Assembly (NCBI GenBank): GCA_019188255.1 | Contig: JAETXT010000007.1 | Span: 1,240,001-1,304,000 of the forward strand | Length of the DNA stretch: 64,000 nt | Origin: Verticillium longisporum | Taxonomy: Eukaryota; Ascomycota; Sordariomycetes; Glomerellales; Plectosphaerellaceae | Direction of reading: 5' to 3' | In this document: piece by piece, positions 23,124 to 35,230 of the stretch | Layout of the letters: the number at the start of each line of letters is the position of its first letter | Numbering within the stretch: position 1 is the first letter of the stretch | Position numbers and translations under genes: made by a program | The notes under the pieces: model-generated | Database searches by the model: none | The model's input: the letters and a program-made list of their open reading frames with translations, nothing else | Told to the model about the DNA's origin: nothing

Positions 23124-25275
23124 TCATGACCATGACATGAAATGAAAGTCGTCTGCGAGCTGCGAGTTCCCCATTTGATTTCCCAACGCAACAAAGTAGT
23201 CGGCTGCCGCCTGGGCCTGGGCCTGCTCTCGCGCCTGGCGCTCGAACGCTTCGACCGTATCTTGCGTCGCGGCCATGGCCTGGCGGAAGAGAGCCGACAC
23301 AATCTCATGCAGCCAGCGAATCTCCTTGTCAGTGGTGCGCGGGACCATCTGGTCGAAAACGGCGACGGCCTTGCGAGTCAGTTCGCAGTCGAGCGTCAGG
23401 TGGGGGTGCATCGGCTCGATGAACATCTGGGTCAGTACCATCATGACCGTTGCGAAGCGTGCGCTTGCGCTGATCCTGTTGATTCGAAATAAGGTCAGTC
23501 TCTTGCATGCCCGTTGCGCAGCCAAACGGAACGAGGGAGAAGAACACACCAGAAGCCACATTCTGTAAACGGCGCGACGGTGAAGAGCTGAATGAAAGCC
23601 CTCGATTGAACCACGCAATTCTCCCACCCAACAGGTGTCTTCCCCTTGCACGATTCAGAAAGGGTGCCGTTGGCGGCGCACGCTGTCATGCTCTGTCGCA
23701 TCTCCTTGAACCAGCACGTCTCGTCCAGATCAAATGTGTAGATGCCGTGCGCATGCACGAGGCAGAGCATGTACGTGCTGTACAGGTTGACCATGTGCAC
23801 CGCATTGGTCGGAGACATTGAAGTCGCGACGTTGGCCATCTGGAATTGTTCGGGGATCTGCAGACGCCACTGCTCGAGCATGTGGTTGAGCTGCTCCCGG
23901 CGCTGGACGCGATCCTCGGGGGAGGCCTTCTTGGAGCGCGTGCTGTAGAGCAGGTCATAGATCTTGCCCTCGATATGGCTGAGGGCGGTGCGCGATCTGA
24001 AGTAGTTGAACTTGATCGTGGAGTCGGTCGAATACATGATCGATACGTTGTCAGCAGGGTCGAGATCGGGAAGCGGCAGGTCAATGTCGGCATCGACTTG
24101 GAACGACGGCATCTTTTGGTTCAAGCTGACATCCTAGAAAGGCAAATCAGCCAGCTGCGCCGAGGGGTTGAGGTTAGTGCGCGTCGACTGCGGAACATAC
24201 CTTGTCGAGGTAGTAGGCTACCCAGAAGATTCGGGCCCTCTGGACAGCTTCATGCTCAGGCAGGCCGTTGGAGCGATCCTGGTCGTGAAGGCCCATGCGA
24301 TGGGCCAGGCGAATGGTGGTTCCGAGGAGGACAGACGCGGGCTTGGGGTTCTTGGTGCCCAAGAAAAGGAGCGACATGCCCAGCAGGACCTGCAAGCCGA
24401 CTAGATCTTCCTCCCTTGTCACCAGCTCGTTCACAACGGTCTGGGCGTTCCGCAGGTATGTAGCCGACTTTTCGCCGTCGGTTGCAAAGTCCTTCTCAGA
24501 CGTGATACACGCACGGTGGGCGATGGCGAGGACAATGTTGATGGCAGCCCATGCGGGCCTCGTGCGATGTATGACGTGGGCGTACCAGTCGGACAGCATG
24601 GTCATGAAACTACCCTGATGGAACAGCGGCAAGACGACGTTGAAGCGCGTAAAGTAAATGTTGACGAGAGGCAGCACATCCTCCAACGGCGGCAGCACCA
24701 TGGGTTCGGGCTGGGCGACCCAGTCACTGGGTGTCGTCGTGTCCGAGCCCGACATGAGGACGGGGCTCTGCCCAGCGGCGGCGACAATGTTGGAGAGCCA
24801 TTGCGGTTCGGGACTGGGTGTCTCGAACACCTGGGAGGGACTGAAGGGGCCGGCTACTGGTTGCTGAACTGGCGGCGGCTGTGACTCGGCGGGCTGTGAC
24901 GCGCTCGCTTCGAGAACTTCCTTGAGCTGGTTTTCGATGAGAGCCAGGCGAGCCTCGAGCTCAGACTCGCGGCTTGATACAGAGTTCTGGGCTGGGCGGG
25001 GAGGCTTGTCTTTGGCAGCGGCGGTTCTCCGGCGGAGACGTGTTGTCTTACACTCTGCTTTGTACAGCAGGCAGTTGGAGCAGTGCGGCTTGAGCATGTC
25101 ACACTTGATTTTCTTGGTGAAGCACAAGTCGCAAGCTGTACAGGTGGCTTCGTGTCAGCAAAGAGCCCCCCCAAAAACAAGGCCGAGCCAAGCCAAGCCA
25201 AGGGAAAAACAAGCAAGGTCCCTAATAAGGGGAGTGGGAAGGCGAACCTTTGCGACGCTGAGACGTCAATTCCAT
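23124..25275 (-). CDS. Zn2Cys6 transcription factor with fungal-specific domain
   Basis: Four exons (25275-25248, 25135-24201, 24133-23550, 23475-23124) give 632 residues in a clean frame. The zinc binuclear cluster is complete: Cys at 11, 14, 21, 28, 31 and 38 in the exact 2-6-6-2-6 spacing (ACDLCFTKKIKC, then HCSNCLLYKAEC). It is followed by basic residues, a short coiled coil (ELEARLALIENQLKEVLEAS) that suggests dimerisation, and the middle-homology region (PLVNIYFTRFNVVLPLFHQG; LLGTTIRLAHRMGLHDQD; RARIFWVAYYLDKDVSLN). Exon 1 codes for only nine residues before the cluster. An in-frame ATG at 25425 would add 50 residues, but the short form is usual. Introns are 112, 67 and 74 bp. The target genes are unknown; the neighbours do not suggest a pathway. 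Confidence 0.92.
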
Positions 25276-27639
25276 CTTGTCAGCGGATAATGCCAGCGCA
25301 ATGCCAGATGACTTTGACTGCCGTTGCGATGGTTTAACTTCTTGGGTGAGATGAAGGAAGAGTTTGGCAGGATGGGCCGGATGAGACTCAAGGCTCAAGG
25401 GTCCAGCTGAGGGGCGTGGTCGCATGGGGTGAGACGTGGGCTTGCGGTGTGCCTGCTGACAGCGGTCGAGGTACCTTGGTCAAGTACCGCCCGAGCCAGA
25501 CCGGAGGTTGTGAGTGCAGGAGCAAACCTTAATTGACCCCAAACGCGAGGTACCTTGCCTTGTGATAAGAGCCCAATTAGCTGGCGATAGCCGTGCCCAG
25601 GTACCTAGGTACTAGGTACATGTACAGGAGGCAAGGCCAGCAGGTGGGTGAGTGGGTTGTAGGGCTGATGTTCGATGGTTTCTGGGTGCTGTTAGGGATT
25701 CAGGCCCTTGGTTCAGTGGAGGAAGACGCTGAAAGCTGCCTGGGGATGCCTCGCGATGCCTGGGGGATGACAAATAAGGGTTGGTCTGGCAATCTGTCGA
25801 ATGGGCGACTTGGTTGTTTGCGAAACGCCGTGGAACTCCGCGGCGTTCGCCTGCTCCGTTTTTTTTTCTCTGTAGGCGCAATGTTGGCCCGCAAGCCCGC
25901 AAGAGCTTCTTCTGCACAGTTTTTTTTTTCTGGCCCGTGCATAGCGAGACCGACGGACGTCTTTCAACCGAAACTGCCTTTTGTTCTTCGATAACCTTCA
26001 ATATGCATATTCTTCGCGTCATCATGCTGCCCGGCCCGGCTAGGCGAGCACATGCAAGGGCCGCTCGGACACGGGCACCATAGTAGTCCCTAGTGTGGCA
26101 AGCAATCTTCATGCCCCTCCTTAACATTGTAGACAATCCTTATGTGCCGACGACGGGCTTGTGGCACATGGCCTTGCCGGCTTGGAAGATATCCAGAAGT
26201 AAGATGTTTTTGGGAAAATTTAGGTTGACCCGTTCTAGGTACGCTGTTGTCACGTCAGCAGCAGAGTGGAAGTCTCTCATAGCCTCACAATTCTCCTCAG
26301 AAATGACCGGCCTGTCTTGACCAGACCCTGGCGCACGTGAGGGCTCGGGCTGGCGGCCGCCATCGCCATTGGCGCATTGGGTTTCGCGGATGAGATTGTT
26401 GTGAAGTGCCTATCTGCTGGACCTGTACATTATGCCCCCACATGTACTATGTAGCTGAGCATCTCGGCAGAACGTGCGGAGCCTGCTTCGGCAAAAGGGC
26501 TCACTGCTTCACAGGAAGTCATGCTGCCAGGACCAACCAAGGACCCCCTTGCATGATATCTTTGGCCATGTCACAGCGCTCTCGCGAGAATGGCCGCGAT
26601 TCCTGCGACGAAGGGACTTGCCTTGGGGGCCAGCAGCCGTCAACTGTCTGTTAGTGTCAGGAACGACGCTCGCTGTTACGCCTCTTCCGGCTCCTTGGCA
26701 GGTGCCAATCTCGGCGTACCTACTGCCGCTACAGCAACAGTGGCCGACTGCACCTGCTGCACGGTATCGTCATCGTCGTCCAACAGGGCCAAAATCCATC
26801 ACCACCACCACCACCATCACCGCCATACTTCCCTGCCAACCTGATTCAGGGACCTCGCGAGCAACATCTCTTGCACTGGCACACTGCCTCATGGCTTCTC
26901 CCCCGCATGTTCTGACGCCTGCCCCTAGGCTTCCCGTCCAAGACGACACGCCAACAAAGGTAGGCCCACCCGTCACGTCGATCTCTTTTGGCTCAATCGA
27001 CGTTCTGGCCCTTCAACCTCACCATCGGTCATCGAACGCCTGGCTGGTCTCGACTGCTGCGGCGTTGCGTCCAAACCTGAATTCATTCCAGCCGCCTCCT
27101 ACGCAGACCGCATCATGATCTCGCCCTGCATGTACGTTCGTGGTGCGAAGAGGCCAACCGAGCGGCGCAGCAAACGCAGAGAAAGTAAAGATGCGCATAG
27201 TGTCCCCGGTTGTGCAGGATCCTTGGCCCCCAAGAGAGCAGAAAACTAACTGGTGATGTTGCGTTCCATCCCCACCCGACCCCTACCTCAACCCGTTCGA
27301 AGCGCAGTTCGTGCCCCTCATACGACGATTTCAGTGTCGGTGCAGGATACGTACCCAAGCGATCGACACCGGCGCGAGCAGCGCTGCGGGCTGTGAGTCC
27401 AGATTCTTGCCCTGGTCGAGGAGGGCAGCAGGAGGGGTTGCCGAACATCAACGTACGAGTATAAGCACCTCTGAACCGTCGTCATAGCCCATGAAATAGC
27501 TGCCCACAGCTCAAAGGACCCCTCCTCAAGTCCTCGTTGCCATCCCCCTCTCTCTCGTCTCGATCGCTTTTCCGAATGCTGTGTAGCCATTTCTGTCTGA
27601 CGCGTTTCTCCTGCTGAAAGCTCTCGGACAACATTGGCC
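25276..27639. promoter_or_regulatory. Divergent intergenic region with GGTACC-type motif clusters
   Basis: 2.4 kb between the divergent regulator and membrane-protein genes. It holds several TACCTAGGTAC-like words between 25468 and 25625, two T tracts near 25858 and 25919, and a short CAC/ACC run near 26808. No gene is supported. Confidence 0.45.
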
Positions 27640-28642
27640 ATGGGGCTCATATCAGTCGCTCGCCCGCTGCTGCTTGTCTTCCTATTATTCCTTGCGGGCA
27701 CGGCATGGGCGCAAAACGACGACGACGACGACTCGAGAAGCCAGGCCAAGAACATCACCTGCTACGGCGTCGGCGGGAAGTCCTACGGTGACAACTACAA
27801 ATGTCCTGGCTCGAACGCCTGCTGCGGCTCCGTCGACCTGTGCCTGCCCAACAGGCTGTGCAAGAGCGTCGGCATGTCAGACGATATTTTCATCCGCGGA
27901 CCCTGCTCGATCAACCCGTACGACGAAGAAGAGTGCGCGCAGATCTGCCTGTACAGTGGGTTTCTTCCCGGGTTTCTCGGACGAGGGGCTGAATCGGAGG
28001 CTAACCTCCTCTCCTCTTGCAGGCGAAAACACAGGCAACGGTCGCTTTCCTCAAGTCACAATCTGCAAAGACGGTAGTTACTGCTGTAACAATGATCCTC
28101 AGTGCTGCGCACGCGGACGCGGCACCTTCCTCGACGCACGAGGGAAGGTCATTGACAACCCTACCGCGAGCTCGTCCTCATCTGCCTCATCGTCGGCAAC
28201 CAGCAGCGCATCAACTTCGTCCGCAACGGCGGCTGCGGCTTCGACGACGGCGAGTGAACCACCCACCAGTGAGACACCTGCCGATCCAGGCTCCGGCAAT
28301 GGTTCCAGCTCCGGCTCAGGCTCCGGCGACGGTCTAGGCTTGAAGGTCGGGCTCGGCCTCGGCATTCCGCTCGCAGCCATCGTCGTGGCCCTCGGCGTCT
28401 GGTTCCTTGTGCGCAGGAGGAAGCGGGCCGTCGAGCCCGTCGAGGTCAGCGAGGCCGGCCAGTATTATGCCAAGGGAAGCAGCCCGCCGCAGAGCACCTT
28501 TGTGGACTCACAGACGCCGACGCCGCGGGCCAGCCCGCTCAGCGCACAGTATCAGGTCTCGGAGATGGATGCGAAGCCGAAACAGGTGCACGAGCTCGAG
28601 GGCACGTCGACGCGTGATCGGGGCACGGCCGAGCTACATTGA
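27640..28642 (+). CDS. Single-pass cell-surface protein, Cys-rich head, Ser-rich stalk
   Basis: Two exons (27640-27955 and 28023-28642) give 311 residues. The order is: signal peptide (LLLVFLLFLAGTAWA), an acidic stretch, a Cys-rich ectodomain of about 130 residues (CYGVGGKSYGDNYKCPG, ACCGSVDLCLPNRLC, SYCCNNDPQCC), a Ser/Thr/Ala-rich stalk likely O-glycosylated, one membrane helix (GLGIPLAAIVVALGVWFLV), an RRRKR stop-transfer signal, and a cytosolic tail of about 65 residues. This layout is common among fungal surface sensors and receptor-like proteins, but the Cys pattern is not WSC or CFEM as I know them. No function is assigned. The 67-bp intron (donor GTGGGT, acceptor TTGCAG) falls within the ectodomain. 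Start at the ATG of MGLISVARP. Confidence 0.82.
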
Positions 28643-29639
28643 GGCTTGGGGGGGGATTTAGTCTGAGGAGGTTTTGTCTTTTTCAAGATACCAGCTGTTC
28701 AAGCACGATGACGCCGTTTTGTTGCATCTGCAGTGTTTCTGTCCTGACTAGTCAAGCCTCATGCATGTGGCCCGACGATATATGTGCATGTCGGCAGATT
28801 TTCTCAATGGACCATGACTCCAATGGATGATTCTTGTCGCGACCAAGAAAAGTCCCCCTCTGACCCCCACGGCAGCGCAACGACGGTGCGTTGAGAATAC
28901 AACACGTCACCCCAAGATCTTCGTTTTATTTTCGCCTACTGGCACCGCAGGATACAAACGTCCAGCGTCAAGGCGTCAACGGTCGATGGCATCAGGGTAC
29001 CCGGGTACAGATGATCAAGAAACGTGCTTCAGAAGGCATATAAATGCCCAGCGTCATGGCTTGTCCATAGCAAGCCGCCTAAGGCGTGACTTGGCCAATG
29101 AGAAAGGGCGTGCTGGACCAGTAGGGTAAAAGTACGCTGGGCAGACGATTTAAATAAGAATGTGAGCTGCGAAGCTAGGGTCCCCTCCTTCCCGATACGA
29201 GGCGTCGATGGGTGGCTGGCTGGCTGGCTGGCTAGTGGTACGCACAAGTGCTGCTTTGACTTTGGGGGACATGTGCCCTCACGGCGGCCAAGAGCAACGC
29301 AAAGTCTTGTGCGTGAGACGTGGTGTTATCAAGACAGGACCGAGAGACAGGACAGGTACGCCTTCGTATTGACAGAGATGCGATTGATCCTCTGCCCTAT
29401 CTTCATTCTTTAATGATATTAGTTTTGCTGAACATGCTTTCTTCCCCTTCTACCTGCATAGTCAACCAATGAAGGCACAAGGTCTCGAACATCAGCGAAC
29501 ACTACGTTCAGGCATCTATAGGCCTCTACTCGTCAAAAGTCGTTCTACCAATCATCAAAACACCTCAAGCGACAAGCATGCAGTCTATCAGTCTACGTAG
29601 CCAAGAGACGCCGCCACATCCAGACCAAACACTGGTCTA
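28643..29639. other. Convergent intergenic region
   Basis: 1 kb between the membrane-protein gene and homogentisate dioxygenase. It holds 3' UTRs and a short GGCT repeat (29213-29233). No coding signal. Confidence 0.55.
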
Positions 29640-31174
29640 TCAAGACCCTACGCGGTGCTTCCCGCCCGTCGCCTTGCCCAGAATCTCATCGACCTCGACG
29701 CGGTGCTTGGAAAAGTTGTCCACCAGGTCATCCCACATCTTGGGATCGTGCTCGTGGAGGTTCGTGCTCTTCCACGCATAGTCCGTAATCGTCAGGGCGC
29801 GGCAGCTCTCAAACATGAAGGCAACGGCGCCCTCGGAGATGCGCATGACGGGCGGGTCCTCGCGGGACGCGGCGGCAAACTGTTCGTAGGCCACGCCGTG
29901 GGGCACGAAACCGCACTCGAACGAGACGCTGCCGGGGCGGAAGGCGTCGGAGCGGCCGTCGTAGGCGCCGTAGAGCAGGCCCATAAGCTCCGAGGCGGCA
30001 TTGCGGTGGTAGTAGGGCGGGCGGTAGGTGTGCGAGGCGACGTCCCAGCGAGGCGAGAAGATGAGAAAGTCGGCGAGTGGCGCGGCTGGATCGCGCGACT
30101 TCGCCGTCAGCACGCAGAAGACGGACGGGTCAATGTGGTCGACCGAGATGGAGCCGACGTTGACAAACTTGGTGAGGTCGTATTTGTACGGCACGTAGTT
30201 CCCGTGCCAGGCGATGACGTCAAAGGGGCAGTGACGCTGTGCGCTCTGGAAGAACCGGCCACCCAGCTTGTAGACAATGTTCCACGGGTCGTCGTTCGTC
30301 ACCTCGTACGCGGCGACGGGGTGGAGAAAGTCGCGAGCGTTGGCGAGCCCGTTTGCGCCGAGGGGCCCCAGCTCGGGCAGCTCAAAGTTGGGGCCCCAGA
30401 TCTCGAGGATGTAGCCCCGCGTAGGTCCCTCGACGTTCACCTTGAAGCGCTGGCCGCGCTGGATGACGCAGATTTCACCGGGCTGGACGTAGAGGAAGCC
30501 AAACTCGGTCTGGATGTCGAGCGCGCCTTGCTGCGGAACGATGAGAAAGTCGCCGTCCGAGTTGGCAAACGCCCTCTTCTTCATGCTTGTGTTGCAGAGA
30601 TAGACGTGGGTCGCCAGGCCCTCCCGCAGCGTGGGATCGCCAGACCCCGCAAGTGTCTTGAGGCCGTCGATAAAGTCCACATCTTGATCGGTTGGGATGT
30701 CAAAGGGGCTCCACGCCAGCTGAGTGGGAGAAACATGTACGCGGGGGTTGATGGGAAGAAAGTTTGATTCGACGTCTTCTCGGTTTGGAAGATCCGTCTG
30801 CGAGGGGCCACAACCATGTTACTACTCGCGGCTCAGGAATTTCAAGTTCAGATTGGCACAGGAGCACAACTCACGAATCCTTGGTGGGCGACAGCAGGAC
30901 GCGAGCGATAGAGCCACGCCTTCTTGTTGACATGGCGTGGGGCGACGAATGCAGACGCAGTCATCTGCTCCGCGTAGAGCCCAAAGCGTATGGACCTCGG
31001 ACTGTTCTGGCCCTTGGGGATCACACCGGGCACCGCTTCTGACTCGAAGCTGTTGTTGAAGCCAGACATGTACTTGTATGGGTCGTTGCGTCGGGTCTCG
31101 AAACTGGGGATGGACCCATCCTTCTGGGTCTCTGCCCAGTGAAAGATGTTCTGGTAGTCCTCTGTGGAAGCCAT
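29640..31174 (-). CDS. hmgA: Homogentisate 1,2-dioxygenase
   Basis: Two exons (31174-30875 and 30797-29640) give 485 residues. The enzyme is a cytosolic Fe(II) ring-cleaving dioxygenase that converts homogentisate to maleylacetoacetate in phenylalanine and tyrosine breakdown. Blocks: MSGFNNSFESEAVPG near residue 37, RSRPAVAHQGF at the exon 1 end, HVSPTQLAWSPFDIP, and VPQQGALDIQTEFGFL. Iron ligands are visible as His in PPYYHRN (about 364), Glu in SELMGLLYG (about 370) and His in FVPHGV (about 398). The intron is 77 bp (donor GTGAGT, acceptor CGCAG, phase 0). Length fits the family. In Aspergillus this gene usually clusters with fumarylacetoacetase and maleylacetoacetate isomerase; neither is in this window, so here it is apparently separate. 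A tandem 18-bp array lies upstream of its start. Confidence 0.97.
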
Positions 31175-33242
31175 GATGCGTGTTTGTGACGATGACGTTG
31201 ATGGTGTTGAGCGACGAGGCACACGATGAAGTGGTTTTTCTGAAAGGCGGCAACCTGCTGGTCGTATATTGTGGCAGACCAAGAAAGAGGCGGGACAAGG
31301 AAGAGGGCACACTATATCATCCGGACGGTGTACAGCAAAAGCTCAGCCAGGACTAAAAGCCCAGCCAGGACTAAAAGCCCAGCCAGGACTAAAAGCCCAG
31401 CCAGGACTAAAAGCCCAGCCAGGACTAAAAGCCCAGCCAGAACTATATATCTGGATGGTCTGAGAGCGGTTCCCCATCTTGTTCGCGGGGCTCGGATGAC
31501 GGATGACACGGTCGCGGAGATGGCGAGGAGACGTGGGGGGTGGGGGAAAGAACTCGGCGTCGATGAGGGGGCGCATGAACAGAAAGGACCGCCGATCACG
31601 ACCGGAATACCACGTTGGCTTGAGGAGGACAAGCCATGGCTCGGTGTTCGGGGCCTGCTAGCGTACTGCCTAGCATTTCGATCCCATCGCCTCGGATGGC
31701 GGAGCGCGCTGCCAGGTAGTATCGTGAGGTCATGTTCGGCGGTGCATAGTGAGCTCCAAGCGTGTCCAACATCGGCAGTTGGCTGCAGAGCGGTCGGCGC
31801 AGAGCACCCAGCGACTCGGTAGATGATTTCGGGGGTGCCTGAAACGTACTACTATGTATGTAGGTGGGCGGGCAGGTAAGTATCCGACGTGCCTTGGCCA
31901 GCTTATCAGATGGTCAGTCAGATCAGAGTCGTCCGGAAGGGTCATGGAGTATTCTCGGCAAGATGGCCGACAACGTGCCATCGACCAGTCCCATGGGAAC
32001 CGATCGCATCAAGTCGGAATCACGGGCACGTCAGCCACTGCGAAGAAGAATGCCAATCCCAACAATCGAATGGACAAAGTCAAAATAGCGTTCGCCAGGG
32101 GACAATGACTCGCGTCCGCTCTCCAGGTGACATGCCCTCACGACAATATCAGTCGCTTGGCCGAGAGGGTGACGCGGCGAGGACGAGATGCGGCATGGTG
32201 CAGGTTGTGGGGCAGGATATATAGCTGGCTGCCGACCTACCTGACCCAAGGTAAGGTAGGCAGGTGCCGTGTGCTGTAACGCCTGCTGCTTGGATCAGGC
32301 CTGCTCGCTGTCTCTCACCGCTGTTGTGTCCTCGCATTTTGTCAGGTACGGTCATATGCACCACAACAGTTGAGCTCGAGACCTGACACATGGCAGGAGG
32401 AGTACCATGTAAAATAGGCAGAAATCGGGCAAGACAAAGGTGACGCCGAACTATCTATCCACATGTACCTGATGCGTAAAGTAGCTAAAGGTCAGTCAGG
32501 GAGGTGCCCGCCTGCCCGCCTCCCTGCTACATAGTACCCATCTTGCCATTAGCTGTGGGCTGTGATCTGTCAGCTACCTCTGGTGTCTCGCCAGGAAGGT
32601 GGGAGTGAGCTGTGAAGCTAGAACCATCTGCTGTCGGCGCTAGGCACCGAACCGAGCCAATGAGATGGCTAGCATTTCTAATTTCGAGGCAGGCTCTATC
32701 TTATCGCGACGCGATGAACTGGCAATGGCGTCACTCAAGTTCCGCGCCTGCAGATGTTGACGGGTCATGGACATCGTCAACTGTGAGGGGAGGTGAGATG
32801 GGCAGGTAGTACCCAGGGCCAGGCTGCCAGGAAGCGGGCTGTCACTGGGAGGAAGGGACGAAGGGAAGTGTTTGACTGAGCATGGACAGCATGGTTCGAT
32901 TGAGAATGAGAGCGCTCTTGCCTCTAAGTAAGGTACCTTACCTTACGTGGCAAGCTGCCGAACCGAACAAACCCCTACATACTTCGAAACGCAAACTGCC
33001 GTTTACTGTTGCCTTTGTCTCCATTGGTACTTCGTCACTACCCAAGCCCCCATCGACTCGTCACCTCTGCACCTCTGCACCGCTGCACCTCTGCACCTCT
33101 GCTGTTTCGTCCCCTGCGATCCAGTTGACCCTGGCCTGCTACTGCTTTGCTTCGAAGCTTCCCATCATCCCATAACCCCCTCCCTCTTCTCCCCCCTCCA
33201 TCCTCCATTCTCCCCCCCCCCCTCCCACCAAAGCTTCCCTTC
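31175..33242. promoter_or_regulatory. Divergent promoter region, hmgA and Rieske-AIF gene
   Basis: 2.1 kb shared by two divergent genes. The left end holds the 18-bp array. The middle and right hold GGTA/TACC-rich words (32233-32260, 32924-32946). The final 200 bp is a pyrimidine-rich leader. No coding frame is supported. Confidence 0.5.
31344..31443 (-). repeat. 18-bp tandem array in the hmgA promoter
   Basis: Five perfect copies of CAGCCAGGACTAAAAGCC (plus strand) and a sixth partial, diverged copy lie about 170-270 bp upstream of the hmgA start codon. Confidence 0.95.
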
Positions 33243-35081
33243 ATGCAATCATCCAGACTCCGACTCTTCCTTCGTCCCAACACCTTTCACCACTTCGTCC
33301 CACGCCAGCAGCCGCTACAACATCGCACATTCACAACCGCCCTGCGCACCATGGCGGCCACAGAGTACAAGCTCAAGTCCGTCTCCTCTCTCGACCTTCG
33401 CCCCGGCGAGAAGCATGAGGTTGAGGTTGAGGGTATCGAGGGCGGTAAGGTCCTGCTCGTCAACGCCGGCGGCAAGATCCAGGCCGTCGGCTCCAAGTGC
33501 ACCCACTACGGCGCGCCCCTCGTCAAGGGTGTCCTGACCACCAACGGACGCCTGACCTGCCCGTGGCACGGTGGTGAGCAGCCTTCCTCCCTCGGCCTCT
33601 TCTGCCGCCCTTCGGAACAGGCACAACCCGCAGAGTGACTGACCGTGTGACCTCTAGCCTGCTTCAACGCGAAAACAGGCGATGTCGAGGACGCCCCGGC
33701 CCTCGACGCGCTGCCCGTCTTCAACGTCACCGAACGTGACGGCGCCGTCTACCTGACCGGCGAGGAGGCTGCCATCAAAGGCAGCCGTCGCAAGCCAAAC
33801 TTCAAGTGCCGTTCTGCCGCCGGCGCTGGCACCGACAACAAGGTTGTCATTGTTGGCGGTGGCTCTGGTGCGCTCGGCGCCGTCGAGGGCCTGCGCAACG
33901 GCGGCTTCGACGGTCCCATCACCATCATCTCCAAGGAGGGCTACCTGCCCATCGACCGGCCCAAGCTGTCCAAGGCCCTGCTGACCGATCCCGAGAAGCT
34001 GCAGTGGCGCGACGCCGCTTGGTACGAGAGCGGTTCCGTCGAGATTGTCAACGACGAGGTGACCGACGTTGACTTTTCCGGCCGCACGGTTACCACCAAG
34101 AACGGAGGAAAGCACGCTTACGGAAAGCTTGTGCTCGCCACGGGCGGCACGCCGAGGAACCTGCCGCTGCAGGGCTTCAAGGTTCTCGAGAACATCTTTA
34201 CGCTGCGCACCATCCACGACACGAAAAAGATCACGGCGGCCATTGGCGACAAGGGCAAGAAGATTGTCATTGTTGGCTCGTCCTTCATCGGCATGGAAGT
34301 CGCCAACGCCACAGCCAAGGACAACACCGTCACCGTCATCGGCATGGAGAAGGTGCCTCTTGAGAGAGTCCTCGGCGAGAAGGTTGGCGCTGGCCTGCAA
34401 AAGGGTCTCGAGGGCAACGGCGTCAAGTTCTACATGTCGGCCGGTGTCGACAAGGCCGAGCCCTCGTCATCCGACCCCTCCAAGGTCGGTTCTGTTCACC
34501 TCAAGGACGGCACAAAGCTCGAGGCAGATCTCGTCATTCTCGGCGTCGGCGTCGCGCCCGCCACGGAATTCCTGCAAGACAACAAGGTCCTCCGCCTCGA
34601 GAAGGACGGCTCCATCCAGACGGACGAGCACTACTCCGTCACGGGCCTCAAGGATGTCTACGCCGTCGGCGATATTGCGACCTTCCCCTACCACGGCCCG
34701 GGCGGAGAGGGCAAGTACACGCGCATCGAGCATTGGGACGTCGCTCAGAACGCCGGTCGCACGGTTGCCAGCCACATCATCAGCGCCTCGGTCAAGCAGG
34801 AGGTTTCGATCCCCGTCTTCTGGTCGGCCCTGACGGCGCAGCTGCGATACTGCGGCAACACGGCCGGCGGTTGGGACGACGTGGTCATCCAGGGCAACGT
34901 CGAGGAGAACTCGTTTGCCGCCTACTACTGCAAGGGCGACACGGTCGTCGCCATGGCTTCCATGGGCCAGGACCCTGCCATGGTACAGTCTGCTGAGCTG
35001 ATGCGCCTTGGCAAGATGCCCAGCAAGGCCGAGTTTGAGAAGGGTCTAGATGTGCGTACCGTCGGGCCGCTGGAAGCATAA
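33243..35081 (+). CDS. Mitochondrial Rieske-type AIF-family oxidoreductase (AIFM3-like)
   Basis: Exons 33243-33573 and 33658-35081 give 584 residues. An Arg/Phe-rich presequence (MQSSRLRLFLRPNTFHHF) suggests mitochondrial import. A Rieske [2Fe-2S] domain follows, with ligand boxes KCTHYG near residue 85 and CPWHGAC near 105; the intron lies inside the second box, and donor GTGAGC restores it. Next is a two-dinucleotide-binding flavoprotein: FAD site VVIVGGGSGALG near 172, NAD(P)H site KIVIVGSSFIGMEVA near 312, and the second FAD box VYAVGDIATFP. The C-terminal domain contains PVFWSALTAQLRYCG. This is the architecture of vertebrate AIFM3/Nfrl and of bacterial ferredoxin reductase-Rieske fusions. 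NAD(P)H-driven electron transfer is expected, but the physiological acceptor is unknown. An internal ATG at 33351 (MAATEYK) could give a cytosolic form. Confidence 0.92.
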
Positions 35082-35230
35082 AGCGATGCTCCATTGTGTA
35101 GTTTTCGTATAATGATAATATTCGCAATGTATTCGCCAGCGCGTTTTGAAGTGAAAAGTCAGGAGCAACAGCTCTCTGCATAGCTGCAACCCTTGGTGCA
35201 TTGTGCTTTTATGGTGATGCTTTGCCCCCC

